DNA of 64,000 nt, taken from NCBI GenBank assembly GCA_002256115.1, contig NKIK01000001.1, positions 1 through 64,000 on the forward strand, given 5' to 3'. The notes below the pieces were generated by a model that did not search any database, was not told the DNA's origin, and saw nothing but the letters and a program-made list of their open reading frames with translations. The stretch comes from Burkholderiales bacterium PBB3. Lineage in GTDB: Bacteria; Pseudomonadota; Gammaproteobacteria; Burkholderiales; Burkholderiaceae_C. The position numbers and the translations under genes are program-made. Below are positions 1-9,716 of the stretch, piece by piece (position 1 is the stretch's first letter; every line of letters starts with the position of its first letter).

Positions 1-71
1 GCGCCGAGTGGGACGCTTACAGTTTGCAGGTCAGTGCATGGGAGCTGGAGCACTATGCCGACGCCTTCTAG
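1..71 (+). CDS. C-terminal end of an unidentified protein (partial)
   Basis: The frame beginning at base 3 reads AEWDAYSLQVSAWELEHYAD-A-F and stops at TAG (69-71). Its composition (Trp, Glu, Tyr and Ala codons) looks like a real protein end, whereas the competing frame that stays open to 217 has no plausible protein character. Only 22 residues are inside the window, so no family can be named. The gene lies directly upstream of isocitrate lyase and on the same strand. Confidence 0.5.
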   Translation, partial: AEWDAYSLQVSAWELEHYADAF

Positions 72-382
72 CGCTATATAGAGCCCCATGCAAAAGACAG
101 CGATCCCAGGTCATTGGCCTTTTTGCGATGCATTTGCATGTTTCATATTATGGAAATAATGTTGCCTATTCATCAGACCTTTATCCTGCATTGCAGCAAA
201 TAGACTCCACATTGTGAAACAAACTTACTAAGCCATTGATTCATAACGAAAAAATATTTAGTCTTATATAAGACACAAGACAAAATATGTGTCTTATATA
301 AGACTAGAATTCACCATCGGCTCGCAAAGCCGTTGATCGGCTAAACCTCTGATCGACCCTTCATCAACTAAGGAGTGAATTC
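72..382 (+). promoter_or_regulatory. aceA upstream regulatory region
   Basis: This 311-base stretch contains no convincing gene and is clearly richer in A+T than the surrounding coding DNA. Its main content is two identical palindromes (261-274 and 291-304, listed separately) followed by a good ribosome binding site, AAGGAG at 370-375, seven bases before the aceA ATG. I could not assign a clear -35/-10 pair. The TATATA in either palindrome could form part of a -10 box, which would make bound protein a repressor. Confidence 0.5.
261..304. promoter_or_regulatory. Tandem operator: two copies of GTCTTATATAAGAC
   Basis: The perfect 14-bp palindrome GTCTTATATAAGAC occurs at 261-274 and again, unchanged, at 291-304. 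The centres are 30 bp apart, close to three helical turns, so two dimers would sit on the same face of the DNA. Placement 80-120 bp before the isocitrate lyase start indicates control of glyoxylate-shunt entry. A GntR-type regulator is a reasonable guess from the palindrome style, but this is inference and no regulator gene is in view. Confidence 0.7.
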
Positions 383-1699
383 ATGACCAATCTGACCCGT
401 GAACAGCAAATCGCCGCCCTGGAAAAAGACTGGGCCACCAACCCCCGCTGGAAAGGCGTCAAGCGCGGCTACACCGCCGCTGACGTGGTGCGTCTGCGCG
501 GTAGCGTGAACATCGAGCACACGCTGGCCAAGCGCGGTGCTGAAAAGTTGTGGGACAAGGTCAATGGCGGTGCCAAAAAGGGTTACGTCAACGCCTTCGG
601 CGCGATCTCTGCGGGCCAGGCCATGCAGCAAGCCAAAGCCGGCTTGGAAGCCGTGTACCTGTCGGGCTGGCAAGTCGCCGCGGACGGCAACACATCCGAA
701 ACCATGTACCCCGACCAGTCGCTGTACGCCTACGACTCGGTGCCCACCATGGTGCGCCGTATCAACAACACCTTTAAGCGTGCCGACGAAATTCAGTGGG
801 GCCGTGGTATCGAGCCAGGCTCCAAGGAATTCATCGACTTCTTCCTGCCTATCGTGGCCGATGCAGAAGCCGGTTTCGGTGGCGTGTTGAACGCGTTTGA
901 GCTGATGAAGAACATGATTGCCTCCGGCGCTGCAGGCGTTCACTTTGAAGACCAACTGGCCGCCGTGAAGAAATGCGGCCACATGGGCGGCAAGGTGCTG
1001 GTTCCCACCCGCGAAGCGATTGAGAAGTTGATCTCCGCACGTCTGGCGGCAGACACCATGGGCGTTTCCACCATCATCTTGGCCCGCACCGATGCAGAAG
1101 CGGCCAACCTGATCACCAGCGACTATGACGCCAACGACAAGCCTTTCATCACCGGTGAGCGCACGCAAGAAGGCTTCTACCGCGTCAAGAATGGCCTGGA
1201 GCAGTCCATCAGCCGCGGCGTGGCCTACGCCCCGTACGCCGATTTGGTGTGGTGTGAAACCGGCGTGCCCGATATCGGCTTTGCCCGTGAGTTTGCACAG
1301 GCCGTGCACGCCGCAAGCCCTGGCAAGTTGCTGTCTTACAACTGCTCGCCATCCTTCAACTGGAAGAAAAACCTGAACGATTCACAGATCGCTTCTTTCC
1401 AGGAAGACCTGTCGGCACTGGGCTACAAGTACCAGTTCATCACCTTGGCTGGTATCCACATCAACTGGTTCAACACTTTCCAGTTTGCCCATGCATACGC
1501 CCAAGGCGAAGGCATGAAGCACTACACCGAGATGGTGCAAGAGCCCGAATTCGCCGCCCGCGACAAGGGTTACACCTTTGTGTCACACCAGCAGGAAGTC
1601 GGTGTGGGCTACTTCGACGACGTGACCACCGTGATCCAAGGCGGCACTTCCTCGGTGAAGGCGCTGACGGGTTCTACGGAAGAAGAGCAGTTCCACTAA
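383..1699 (+). CDS. aceA: Isocitrate lyase
   Basis: The enzyme cleaves isocitrate to glyoxylate and succinate in the glyoxylate shunt, in the cytoplasm. The 438-residue product matches the usual bacterial length (about 430). It contains the catalytic KKCGH motif (Cys in [11 protein letters not shown]), the upstream DAEAGFGG metal-binding stretch and the NCSPSFNW segment typical of the family. The start is chosen because AAGGAG lies seven bases upstream and the N-terminal sequence begins as in relatives. Malate synthase is not adjacent. The twin palindromes upstream suggest carbon-source-dependent control. A strong terminator follows directly, so the gene is probably monocistronic. Confidence 0.97.
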   Translation: MTNLTREQQIAALEKDWATNPRWKGVKRGYTAADVVRLRGSVNIEHTLAKRGAEKLWDKVNGGAKKGYVNAFGAISAGQAMQQAKAGLEAVYLSGWQVAADGNTSETMYPDQSLYAYDSVPTMVRRINNTFKRADEIQWGRGIEPGSKEFIDFFLPIVADAEAGFGGVLNAFELMKNMIASGAAGVHFEDQLAAVKKCGHMGGKVLVPTREAIEKLISARLAADTMGVSTIILARTDAEAANLITSDYDANDKPFITGERTQEGFYRVKNGLEQSISRGVAYAPYADLVWCETGVPDIGFAREFAQAVHAASPGKLLSYNCSPSFNWKKNLNDSQIASFQEDLSALGYKYQFITLAGIHINWFNTFQFAHAYAQGEGMKHYTEMVQEPEFAARDKGYTFVSHQQEVGVGYFDDVTTVIQGGTSSVKALTGSTEEEQFH

Positions 1700-1718
1700 G
1701 CCGCTTGCTTCGATAATC

Positions 1719-1751
1719 AAAGGCCGGCCTCCGCAAGGGGGCCGGCCTTTT
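1719..1751 (+). terminator. Rho-independent terminator after aceA
   Basis: An AAAGGCCGGCC arm and a GGCCGGCCTTT arm flank a short loop, and the hairpin is followed by TTTTACTTT. It lies 20 bases after the aceA stop and ends 20 bases before the next start. Confidence 0.85.
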
Positions 1752-1770
1752 ACTTTGACGAGAGCAGAAC

Positions 1771-2373
1771 ATGGCTGAACAGTTTTCTCTATTTGGCGAT
1801 TCGGTGCCAAAGCCGCTGGCAAGCACACCTCAATCCAAGAGTGGACGCGAACCGTATTCGCTGTTTTTCTCCCTCTTTCCCACGCCAGAGGATGCTGCGG
1901 AAATTTCGGAGATCAATGGCGCCTTGCTACGGGCGCAGGGACTCACTGGTAAGGCCTTACTGCCGCATCGTCTGCATGTCACTTGCCATGACTTGGGCAA
2001 TTTCACAGCGTTGCCGCAAGACCTGGTGGACGCCGCTATTCGGGCCGGTGACGCTCTGGCGTTCGATGCGTTTGACGTCATGTTTGATCGTGCTCTGAGT
2101 TACCCCAGCGCGGGCACGTATGTGCTATCCGGTACGGACGGCACCCGGCAACTCACGGCATTTCGCGAAGAGCTTGGCGAGGCGATGCACAGCCACGGTC
2201 TGCGCGCGAGCCGTAGCTTCACGCCGCACATGACACTGGCATACGACCGGCGTGTCGTTGCGGAGCATGCGATTGAGCCGGTGCGCTGGCACGCACGGGA
2301 GTTTGTGCTGATCAGGAGTCATGTAGGCCAGGGTATTTACGACGTGTTGGGTCGTTGGCCTTTGGCAGATTAA
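1771..2373 (+). CDS. thpR: 2'-5' RNA ligase / cyclic phosphodiesterase family protein
   Basis: This 200-residue protein belongs to the 2H phosphoesterase superfamily. Both signature motifs are present: HVT in RLHVTCHDLG near residue 70 and HMT in TPHMTLAY near residue 150, spaced as in LigT/ThpR. Members act on 2',3'-cyclic phosphate or 2'-5' bonds in RNA; the physiological substrate is usually unknown. The first 30 residues (with a Gln/Ser/Lys-rich linker) precede the conserved fold. The gene sits between the aceA terminator and the thrS leader, so it is likely transcribed alone. Confidence 0.85.
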   Translation: MAEQFSLFGDSVPKPLASTPQSKSGREPYSLFFSLFPTPEDAAEISEINGALLRAQGLTGKALLPHRLHVTCHDLGNFTALPQDLVDAAIRAGDALAFDAFDVMFDRALSYPSAGTYVLSGTDGTRQLTAFREELGEAMHSHGLRASRSFTPHMTLAYDRRVVAEHAIEPVRWHAREFVLIRSHVGQGIYDVLGRWPLAD

Positions 2374-2381
2374 CTGTGGGT

Positions 2382-2410
2382 TAAAATCTCAGCATCCATT
2401 TTTGTATAAG
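2382..2410 (+). promoter_or_regulatory. Candidate promoter elements of the thrS leader
   Basis: Two possible -10 hexamers lie just after the thpR stop: TAAAAT at 2382-2387 and TATAAG at 2405-2410. Neither has a clean -35 at 16-18 bp (TTGGCA at 2362 is only 14 bp from the first). A promoter is expected here because the leader ORF and terminator downstream need a transcript starting before 2432. Confidence 0.35.
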
Positions 2411-2431
2411 AGCGAGAAAGGCAATCTGGTT

Positions 2432-2473
2432 ATGACACCGCGAACTACACAGGCGACATTCAAAAGCGAATAA
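2432..2473 (+). CDS. Threonine-rich leader peptide of thrS (13 aa)
   Basis: A 13-codon ORF reads M-T-P-R-T-T-Q-A-T-F-K-S-E-stop. Four of its 13 residues are threonine, encoded by ACA, ACT, ACA and ACA, codons that the neighbouring genes use sparingly compared with ACC. GAGAAAGG at 2413-2420 could serve as its ribosome binding site, although the spacing of 11 is long. The ORF ends nine bases before a region that can fold in alternative ways and 49 bases before an intrinsic terminator, with thrS next. This is the layout of an amino-acid attenuator in which ribosome stalling at Thr codons reports low charged tRNA-Thr. It is too short to be found by normal gene calling. Confidence 0.7.
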   Translation: MTPRTTQATFKSE

Positions 2474-2477
2474 GGCC

Positions 2478-2530
2478 GTAGTCCGCGCGCCTTGTGCGCA
2501 GCCAGCTACCCAATTCATAGTAAAGCGCGG
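2478..2530 (+). promoter_or_regulatory. Alternative RNA structures between the leader peptide and terminator
   Basis: GTAG (2478-2481) can pair with CTAC (2506-2509) around an inner six-pair hairpin, GCGCGC (2485-2490) with GTGCGC (2494-2499), forming a pause or anti-antiterminator stem. In competition, CCGCGC (2483-2488) is an exact complement of GCGCGG (2525-2530), the left arm of the terminator, so pairing there would act as an antiterminator. These pairings were found by eye; energies were not computed. Confidence 0.55.
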
Positions 2531-2548
2531 AAATTTCCGCGCTTTTTG
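2522..2548 (+). terminator. Intrinsic terminator (attenuator) upstream of thrS
   Basis: AAAGCGCGGAAA pairs perfectly with TTTCCGCGCTTT, followed by a run of T residues (2544-2548). It ends only 32 bases before the thrS ATG and lies in the same direction, so it can hardly serve any gene other than one whose transcription is conditionally stopped. Confidence 0.85.
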
Positions 2549-2580
2549 CTTTTCAAACATTCTCTTTTTCAGGCAACACC

Positions 2581-4494
<1,914 letters not shown>

Positions 4495-4541
4495 GGTTTT
4501 CACTCCGGTGAGCCAATTGAAGCGTTTGCCCGCGTGTGTTG

Positions 4542-4570
4542 TGCCGCAACAGCTACAGTTTTTGTAGCAG
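4542..4570 (-). repeat. Dispersed intergenic repeat, copy A (core only)
   Basis: Read on the minus strand this is CTGCTACAAAAACTGTAGCT followed by GTTGCGGCA, matching the head of the family that recurs nine more times in the window (TGCTAY...AGCTGCTCCCGCA). It lies in the thrS-infC spacer, just before the infC ribosome binding site, and forms a GCTAC/GTAGC stem. Confidence 0.6.
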
Positions 4571-4590
4571 ATATTGTGAAGGATTGAGTC

Positions 4591-5187
4591 ATCGCTACTG
4601 AATTTCGTGACCGCCGTCAGCGCGAAGAACGTAAACACCGCCTAAACCGGGAAATCATGGCTCCTGAGGTCCGCTTGTCGGGCCCGGAGAATGAGCCGCT
4701 AGGTGTCGTCAGCCTGATGGAAGCCCTGCGTATGGCGGGTGAGCTGGATGTTGATCTGGTTGAAATTGCTGCTACCGCCAACCCGCCGGTGTGCCGGTTG
4801 ATGGATTACGGCAAGTTCAAGTACCAGGAACAGAAGAAGGCTGCGGACGCGAAATCCAAGCAAACTGTGATTGAAATCAAGGAAGTCAAGTTTCGCCCGG
4901 GAACCGACGATGGTGACTACAACATCAAGTTGCGCAACATCAAGCGGTTTTTGGCAGATGGTGACAAGTGCAAGATTACTTTGCGCTTTCGGGGTCGCGA
5001 GATCACCCACCAGGAAATTGGTCTTGCTTTGCTGAACCGCATGCGTGATGACTTGGCCGATTTGATTGTCGTGGAGCAGTTTCCCAAGTTGGAAGGCCGC
5101 CAGATGATCATGATGATTGCACCCGGTAAGAAGAAACCTGGTGGGGGCGGTGCCGCCAAGCCAGCAGCGCCGGAAGTCGCAGCGTAA
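4591..5187 (+). CDS. infC: Translation initiation factor IF-3 (ATC start codon)
   Basis: IF-3 binds the 30S subunit and enforces start-codon fidelity. Homology runs upstream of the first ATG (4657) through [20 protein letters not shown], which is the conserved IF-3 N terminus. In that frame a TGA occurs at 4585-4587 and no ATG, GTG or TTG lies between, leaving ATC at 4591 as the start, with GAAGGA at 4578-4583 seven bases upstream. Non-standard starts (AUU in E. coli) are known for infC and allow autoregulation, because IF-3 rejects them. The 198-aa product has N domain, linker helix and C domain, plus a Gly/Ala/Pro tail. Annotation from 4657 would lose 22 residues. Confidence 0.93.
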   Translation: MATEFRDRRQREERKHRLNREIMAPEVRLSGPENEPLGVVSLMEALRMAGELDVDLVEIAATANPPVCRLMDYGKFKYQEQKKAADAKSKQTVIEIKEVKFRPGTDDGDYNIKLRNIKRFLADGDKCKITLRFRGREITHQEIGLALLNRMRDDLADLIVVEQFPKLEGRQMIMMIAPGKKKPGGGGAAKPAAPEVAA

Positions 5188-5224
5188 GGATTTTTGTGGC
5201 CATCGCAAGATGTGCTGCCTAAAA

Positions 5225-5302
5225 GCAGTGGGTTTAAACCCACTGCGTAAATGAAGTGCCGCAAGGCCTCATTTAAAAAGGAACGGGTCGCAAGGCCCGT
5301 TC
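5225..5302 (+). promoter_or_regulatory. Three consecutive stem-loops in the infC-rpmI spacer
   Basis: Hairpin 1 (5225-5246) is a perfect palindrome, GCAGTGGG-TTTAAA-CCCACTGC. Hairpin 2 (5249-5274) pairs AAATGA with TCATTT and GCC with GGC around a GCAA tetraloop. Hairpin 3 (5281-5302) pairs GAACGGGTC with GGCCCGTTC, again around GCAA. None is followed by a T run, so they are not intrinsic terminators. In E. coli and Bacillus, ribosomal protein L20 represses its own operon by binding structured mRNA in this interval; a similar role is an inference here. Confidence 0.6.
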
Positions 5303-5379
5303 ACTAAGTGGCTCGGGGCCAACAAGGCTGGAAAAGTTTTCCGGACGCCTCGCGAGCACAAGCAAGAAGGAGCATTTAA

Positions 5380-5583
5380 ATGCCCAAAATGAAGACCAAG
5401 AGCGCGGCGAAGAAACGCTTCCGCGTCCGTCCAGGTGGAACCGTCAAGCGCGGCCAAGCCTTCAAACGTCACATCTTGACCAAGAAGACCACCAAAAATA
5501 AACGCCACTTGCGCGGTTCAACTGCAGTCCATTCGACCAATATGGGTCACATGGCGCAGATGCTTCCGGGCCAGGGTATTTAA
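5380..5583 (+). CDS. rpmI: 50S ribosomal protein L35
   Basis: The 67-residue, strongly basic product begins [14 protein letters not shown] and carries the conserved [14 protein letters not shown] and KRHLRG segments of bL35. AAGGAG at 5367-5372 lies seven bases before the ATG. It is the first of the L35-L20 pair, placed behind infC and three leader stem-loops that may mediate L20 autocontrol. Confidence 0.97.
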   Translation: MPKMKTKSAAKKRFRVRPGGTVKRGQAFKRHILTKKTTKNKRHLRGSTAVHSTNMGHMAQMLPGQGI

Positions 5584-5608
5584 TTAACGACGAACAAGGA
5601 GTAATTCA

Positions 5609-5968
5609 ATGCCTCGCGTCAAACGTGGTGTAACGGCTCGCGCCCGCCACAAAAAAGTTCTGGCCCTTGCAAAAGGTTTTCGCGGTCGCCGCGGTAATGT
5701 CTTCCGTGTCGCTAAAGAAGCGGTAATGAAGGCTGGGCAATATGCCTACCGTGACCGTCGTACGAAGAAACGTGTGTTCCGCCAATTGTGGATCGCCCGT
5801 ATCAATGCTGCTGCACGTCAGTGCGGTATGACATACAGCCAGTTCGCCAATGGCATCAAGAAAGCTGGTATCGAGATCGACCGTAAGGTTCTGTCCGACA
5901 TCGCTATTCATGACATGGCAGCTTTTGCTGGCATCGTGGAGCAAGTCAAGGCCAAGCTGGCTGCTTGA
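5609..5968 (+). CDS. rplT: 50S ribosomal protein L20
   Basis: The 119-residue product begins [16 protein letters not shown], has the basic N-terminal extension followed by the globular domain ([22 protein letters not shown]) and matches bL20 in length. It binds 23S rRNA early in assembly and, in other bacteria, represses its own operon. AAGGAG lies eight bases before the start, and 25 bases separate it from rpmI. Confidence 0.97.
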   Translation: MPRVKRGVTARARHKKVLALAKGFRGRRGNVFRVAKEAVMKAGQYAYRDRRTKKRVFRQLWIARINAAARQCGMTYSQFANGIKKAGIEIDRKVLSDIAIHDMAAFAGIVEQVKAKLAA

Positions 5969-5980
5969 TTCGCGATCGAC

Positions 5981-6008
5981 TGCTACTTTTTTAGTAGCGG
6001 TCTACGCA
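5981..6008 (+). repeat. Dispersed repeat, copy B (diverged core)
   Basis: TGCTACTTTTTTAGTAGC followed by GGTCTACGCA resembles the head of the dispersed family (TGCTAY-N-AGCTGC...GCAC) and forms a nine-pair stem if GAC/GTC flanks are included (5978-6003). It is more diverged than other copies and could be a chance hairpin. Confidence 0.4.
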
Positions 6009-6016
6009 CCAAGAAC

Positions 6017-6051
6017 AAGGGCTAGGGCTTGAAAGAGCACTAGCCCTTTTT
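6017..6051 (+). terminator. Intrinsic terminator between rplT and pheS
   Basis: AAGGGCTAG pairs with CTAGCCCTT around a 14-base loop, followed by TTTT. It lies 49 bases after the rplT stop and ends 30 bases before pheS. It may end the infC-rplT unit or work as an attenuator for pheST, but I found no Phe-rich leader ORF that would support the latter. Confidence 0.7.
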
Positions 6052-6079
6052 CATTTGAACCAAACATATTCCTGCATTC

Positions 6080-7171
6080 ATGAACGACCTCCAGCCCATC
6101 GTCGACGCCGCTCAGGCCGCATTTGCACAGGCGGCAACACCTGCCGACCTGGAAAACGCCAAAGCCCTGTTTCTGGGCAAGTCCGGACGCATGACCGAGC
6201 TGATGAAGGGCATGGCGGCGCTGAGTGTAGATGAAAAGAAAACCCGCGGCGCCGCGATCAATCTTGCCAAGCAGGCGATTGAAGCGGCTCTGACTGGCGC
6301 GCGTCAAGGGCTCGCCGACGCTGAACTCGCCGCCCAACTCCAAGCCGAAGCGCTGGACGTTACCTTGCCAGGCCGCCAACGCGGGCAGGGCGGTTTGCAC
6401 CCTGTGTCTCTCGCACAAGAGCGTATCGAAGCCATCTTCGGCTCGATGGGTTTCGATGTGGCCCAAGGCCCCGAGATTGAGGCCGACTGGTTCAACTTCA
6501 CGGCGCTCAACACGCCGGAAGACCACCCCGCGCGCTCGATGCACGATACCTTCTATGTGGAAGGCGGCTCCGAGAGCGGTGGAGGTGCCTCTGGCACGGC
6601 GCCCAATTTGCTGCGCACGCACACCAGCCCAATGCAGATCCGTTACGCGGTGCAGCACGTCAAGAAACACCGCGCTGCAGCCGGTGATTCTGGTGAAGGA
6701 TTGTTCAGCGGCGCCATGCCCGAGATTCGCGTTATCGCACCGGGCCGCACCTACCGTGTCGACAGCGATGCCACGCACTCCCCGATGTTCCACCAGGTCG
6801 AAGGCCTGTGGGTCGGCGAGAACATTAGCTTCAAGGATTTGAAGTCGGTCTACCTGAACTTCATCACGACATTTTTTGAAACGGACGAATTGCAATTGCG
6901 CTTTCGCCCCAGCTATTTCCCGTTCACCGAGCCCAGCGCCGAGATCGACATCATGTTCGAATCCGGGCCTCTCAAAGGCCGCTGGCTGGAAGTGTCTGGC
7001 TCCGGTCAGGTGCACCCGCAGGTGATTCGCAATATGGGTCTGGACCCCGAGCGCTATATCGGCTTTGCGTTTGGCTCCGGTATCGACCGCTTGGCTATGC
7101 TGCGCTATGGCGTGAACGACCTGCGCCTGTTCTTTGATGGCGACATTCGCTTCCTGTCGCAGTTTCAATAA
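6080..7171 (+). CDS. pheS: Phenylalanine-tRNA ligase alpha subunit
   Basis: The alpha subunit carries the class II aminoacylation site and works as an alpha2-beta2 tetramer with PheT. The 363-residue protein has an N-terminal coiled coil (about 1-90) that grips tRNA-Phe, then the catalytic domain with DTFYVEGG, the [12 protein letters not shown] motif, the FHQVEGLWV segment and the C-terminal [22 protein letters not shown] motif 3. It is slightly longer than E. coli PheS (327), partly from a Gly/Ser-rich stretch near residue 160. pheT follows 75 bases later, separated by a small dispersed repeat. Confidence 0.97.
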   Translation: MNDLQPIVDAAQAAFAQAATPADLENAKALFLGKSGRMTELMKGMAALSVDEKKTRGAAINLAKQAIEAALTGARQGLADAELAAQLQAEALDVTLPGRQRGQGGLHPVSLAQERIEAIFGSMGFDVAQGPEIEADWFNFTALNTPEDHPARSMHDTFYVEGGSESGGGASGTAPNLLRTHTSPMQIRYAVQHVKKHRAAAGDSGEGLFSGAMPEIRVIAPGRTYRVDSDATHSPMFHQVEGLWVGENISFKDLKSVYLNFITTFFETDELQLRFRPSYFPFTEPSAEIDIMFESGPLKGRWLEVSGSGQVHPQVIRNMGLDPERYIGFAFGSGIDRLAMLRYGVNDLRLFFDGDIRFLSQFQ

Positions 7172-7177
7172 TTTTGA

Positions 7178-7224
7178 GGGAAAGACCGCAGCAACACGCA
7201 GTGTGCAAGCTCTGTCCCCAACTG
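7178..7224 (+). repeat. Short repeat GGGAAAGACC...AGCTCTGTCCCCAACT, copy 1
   Basis: GGGAAAGACCGCAGC, 10-15 variable bases, then AAGCTCTGTCCCCAACT. The same two blocks occur before purA (40161-40198). GGGAAAGA/TCTGTCCCC ends are roughly complementary, so a hairpin is possible. In both places it sits about 20-25 bases before a start codon. Confidence 0.7.
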
Positions 7225-7246
7225 ATTAAAAATCGTCACTTAGAAC

Positions 7247-9682
7247 ATGCAATTCCCTGAATCCTGGCTCCGCGCCTTCTGCAATCCTCCGATCTCGACC
7301 GCTGTGCTGGCCGAGACGCTCACCATGGCTGGTCTGGAAGTGGAGGAACTCAAGCCCGTTGCTCCTCCGTTCACCAAGATCGTCGTCGGCGAGATCAAGA
7401 CCGCTGAACAACATCCCAACGCCGACCGCCTGCGTGTCTGCACGGTCGATGTCGGCCAGCCCGAACTGTTGAACATCGTCTGCGGTGCCCCGAACGCCCG
7501 TGTTGGCATTCGCGTGCCCTGCGCGCTTGTCGGTGCTGAGTTGCCCCCGGGTGAAGACGGCAAGCCTTTCCTGATCAAGGTCGGCAAGCTGCGTGGCGTA
7601 GAGAGCCAGGGCATGCTGTGCTCGGCCAAAGAGCTGCAATTGGCGGACGACCATGGTGGCCTGCTGGAATTGGCTGCTGATGCGCCCTTGGGCCAGAACA
7701 TCCGCGAACACCTGAACCTGGACGACACACTCTTCACGCTGAAGCTCACGCCCAATCTGGCGCATTGCCTGAGCGTGTATGGCGTGGCGCGCGAAGTATC
7801 CGCGTTGACCGGTGCGCCTTTGCTGACGCCTGCCATTGCGCCCGTCGCCGTGACCAATCAGGACAAAGTGCCTGTGAAAATCAGCGCGCCCGATCTGTGC
7901 GGTCGTTTCTCCGGCCGTGTGGTTCGCAACGTGAATACCAAGGCCAAGACGCCTCAATGGATGGTCGACCGTCTGGCACGTTGCGGTCAGCGCAGCGTGA
8001 CCGCGCTGGTGGACATTTCCAACTACGTGATGTTTGAACTTGGTCGCCCAAGCCACATCTTCGATCTGGACAGGATCCACGGCACGCTGGACGTGCGCTG
8101 GGGCAAGGCAGGCGAAGAACTCAAGCTGCTCAATGGCAACACGGTCACCGTGGACGACAAGGTCGGCGTGATTGCTGACGACGTGCAAGTTGAATCGCTG
8201 GCCGGCATCATGGGTGGTGACGCAACTGCCGTGTCCGACGATACCAAGCACGTGTACGTTGAAGCTGCCTTCTGGTGGCCCAAGTCCATCGCTGGCCGTT
8301 CGCGCCGCTACAACTTCTCTACCGACGCTGGCCACCGCTTTGAGCGCGGCGTGGACCCAAGCTTGACCGTAGAGCACATCGAGCGCATCACTCAATTGAT
8401 TTTGGACATCTGTGGAACGCCCGAATCCACCTGCGGCGCTATCGATGATCTGCAACCCAATGTGCCCAAGCCCGCTCCCGTGAGCCTGCGCGTCGCCCGC
8501 GCGGCCAAGGTGATTGGCATGCCGGTTACGCAAGCGCAGTGCGTTGACGTTTTGCAGCGCCTCGGTCTGCCGCTGACACAGACCGACGGAGTGATCACCG
8601 TCACGCCACCTACCTACCGCTTCGACATCCAGATCGAAGAAGACCTGATTGAAGAAGTGGTGCGCATCGTTGGCTACAACAACCTGCCGAACACGCCGCC
8701 GCTGGCTCCCATTTCAGCCAAAGTGCGTACTGAATCGCAGCGCAGCCCATTTGCCGTGCGCCGTGCGCTGGCCGCGCTGGGTTACCAGGAAACCATCAAC
8801 TACAGCTTCGTTGAAGACCGCTGGGAGCATGAGCTGGCCGGCAACCCCAACCCGATCAAGCTGATGAACCCGATCGCCAGCCAAATGAACGTGATGCGCA
8901 CGTCCTTGTTGGGTTCCTTGCTACAAGTTTTGAAGTTCAACCAGGCCCGCAAGGCGCCACGCGTGCGCGTGTTCGAGATCGGTCGCGTTTTCCTGCGCGA
9001 TGCGTCGGTGCCCGAGTCGGACAGCACCGTGCAGGGCTTTAACCAGCCTATGCGTATCGCTGCGCTGTCCAGCGGCAGCGCGAATGCTCAGCAGTGGGGC
9101 CACAAAGAGCAGGGTGTTGATTTCTTCGATGCCAAAGGCGATGTGGAAGCCCTGTTGGCCCCGCTGAAGGCAGAGTTCAAGCCCGGCAATCACCCTGCGA
9201 TGCATCCCGGCCGTTGCGCCCAGGTGCTGGTGGGCGGCAAGGTGATTGGCCATGTTGGCGAACTGCATCCCAAATGGCGCCAGGGCTACGAATTACCGCA
9301 AGCTCCCATGCTGTTTGAGCTGGAGTTGGAACCCGTACTGGCGCGTCAGTTGCCCGAGTTTGCACCCGTGGCTAAGTTCCAGGCGGTGCAGCGCGATATT
9401 GCCGTGGTCGTCGCAGATGATGTTACGCATACCGCTTTGATGGCTGCCGTGTGGGCTGCGCCTACATCCGGCTTGCTGCGCGATGCGCAGTTGTTCGATG
9501 TGTACCGTCCTAAGCTGGCCAAAGATGTTGTGGCCGCAGACGGCGCGACTGACCGCAGCCTGGCCGTTCGCCTCACGCTCAATAGCGACGAGGCGACTCT
9601 GACCGAAGAGCAAATTGAAACCGCGGTGAAAGCCGTGGTTGACCAACTGGTTGCAGCGGTTGCTGCGCGCCAGCGCGTTTGA
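7247..9682 (+). CDS. pheT: Phenylalanine-tRNA ligase beta subunit
   Basis: The 811-residue beta subunit contributes tRNA binding and proofreading of mischarged tyrosine. Visible in order are the EMAP/OB-like tRNA-binding domain (about 40-150, VVGEIKTAEQHPNADRLRVC), the B3/B4 editing region (PQWMVDRLARCGQRSVTALVDISNYVM, near 230), the B5 domain, the catalytic-like core and a C-terminal ferredoxin-fold anticodon-binding domain (FQAVQRDIAVVV, near 710). Length is normal for proteobacteria. It forms an operon with pheS and probably ihfA, as in E. coli. Confidence 0.97.
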   Translation: MQFPESWLRAFCNPPISTAVLAETLTMAGLEVEELKPVAPPFTKIVVGEIKTAEQHPNADRLRVCTVDVGQPELLNIVCGAPNARVGIRVPCALVGAELPPGEDGKPFLIKVGKLRGVESQGMLCSAKELQLADDHGGLLELAADAPLGQNIREHLNLDDTLFTLKLTPNLAHCLSVYGVAREVSALTGAPLLTPAIAPVAVTNQDKVPVKISAPDLCGRFSGRVVRNVNTKAKTPQWMVDRLARCGQRSVTALVDISNYVMFELGRPSHIFDLDRIHGTLDVRWGKAGEELKLLNGNTVTVDDKVGVIADDVQVESLAGIMGGDATAVSDDTKHVYVEAAFWWPKSIAGRSRRYNFSTDAGHRFERGVDPSLTVEHIERITQLILDICGTPESTCGAIDDLQPNVPKPAPVSLRVARAAKVIGMPVTQAQCVDVLQRLGLPLTQTDGVITVTPPTYRFDIQIEEDLIEEVVRIVGYNNLPNTPPLAPISAKVRTESQRSPFAVRRALAALGYQETINYSFVEDRWEHELAGNPNPIKLMNPIASQMNVMRTSLLGSLLQVLKFNQARKAPRVRVFEIGRVFLRDASVPESDSTVQGFNQPMRIAALSSGSANAQQWGHKEQGVDFFDAKGDVEALLAPLKAEFKPGNHPAMHPGRCAQVLVGGKVIGHVGELHPKWRQGYELPQAPMLFELELEPVLARQLPEFAPVAKFQAVQRDIAVVVADDVTHTALMAAVWAAPTSGLLRDAQLFDVYRPKLAKDVVAADGATDRSLAVRLTLNSDEATLTEEQIETAVKAVVDQLVAAVAARQRV

Positions 9683-9716
9683 CCTGACCCATTCCTAAAA
9701 GAAGGTTCTAGCCACC

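Noticed and set aside
8..217. 69-codon open frame at the left edge
   Set aside because: It has no recognisable protein pattern and overlaps a more credible C-terminal fragment (to 71) and the A+T-rich aceA upstream region.
368..1309. Long antisense frame opposite isocitrate lyase
   Set aside because: A shadow of a G+C-rich gene; composition (His, Gly, Val rich) reflects reverse reading of biased codons. The same applies to other long antisense frames, for example 6002-7168, 7226-8533, 11979-12815, 36700-37662 and 49826-51136.
5969..6079. Phe-rich leader peptide upstream of pheS
   Set aside because: A terminator is present (6017-6051), which prompted the search, but no ATG/GTG with Phe codons lies before it, unlike E. 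coli pheM.
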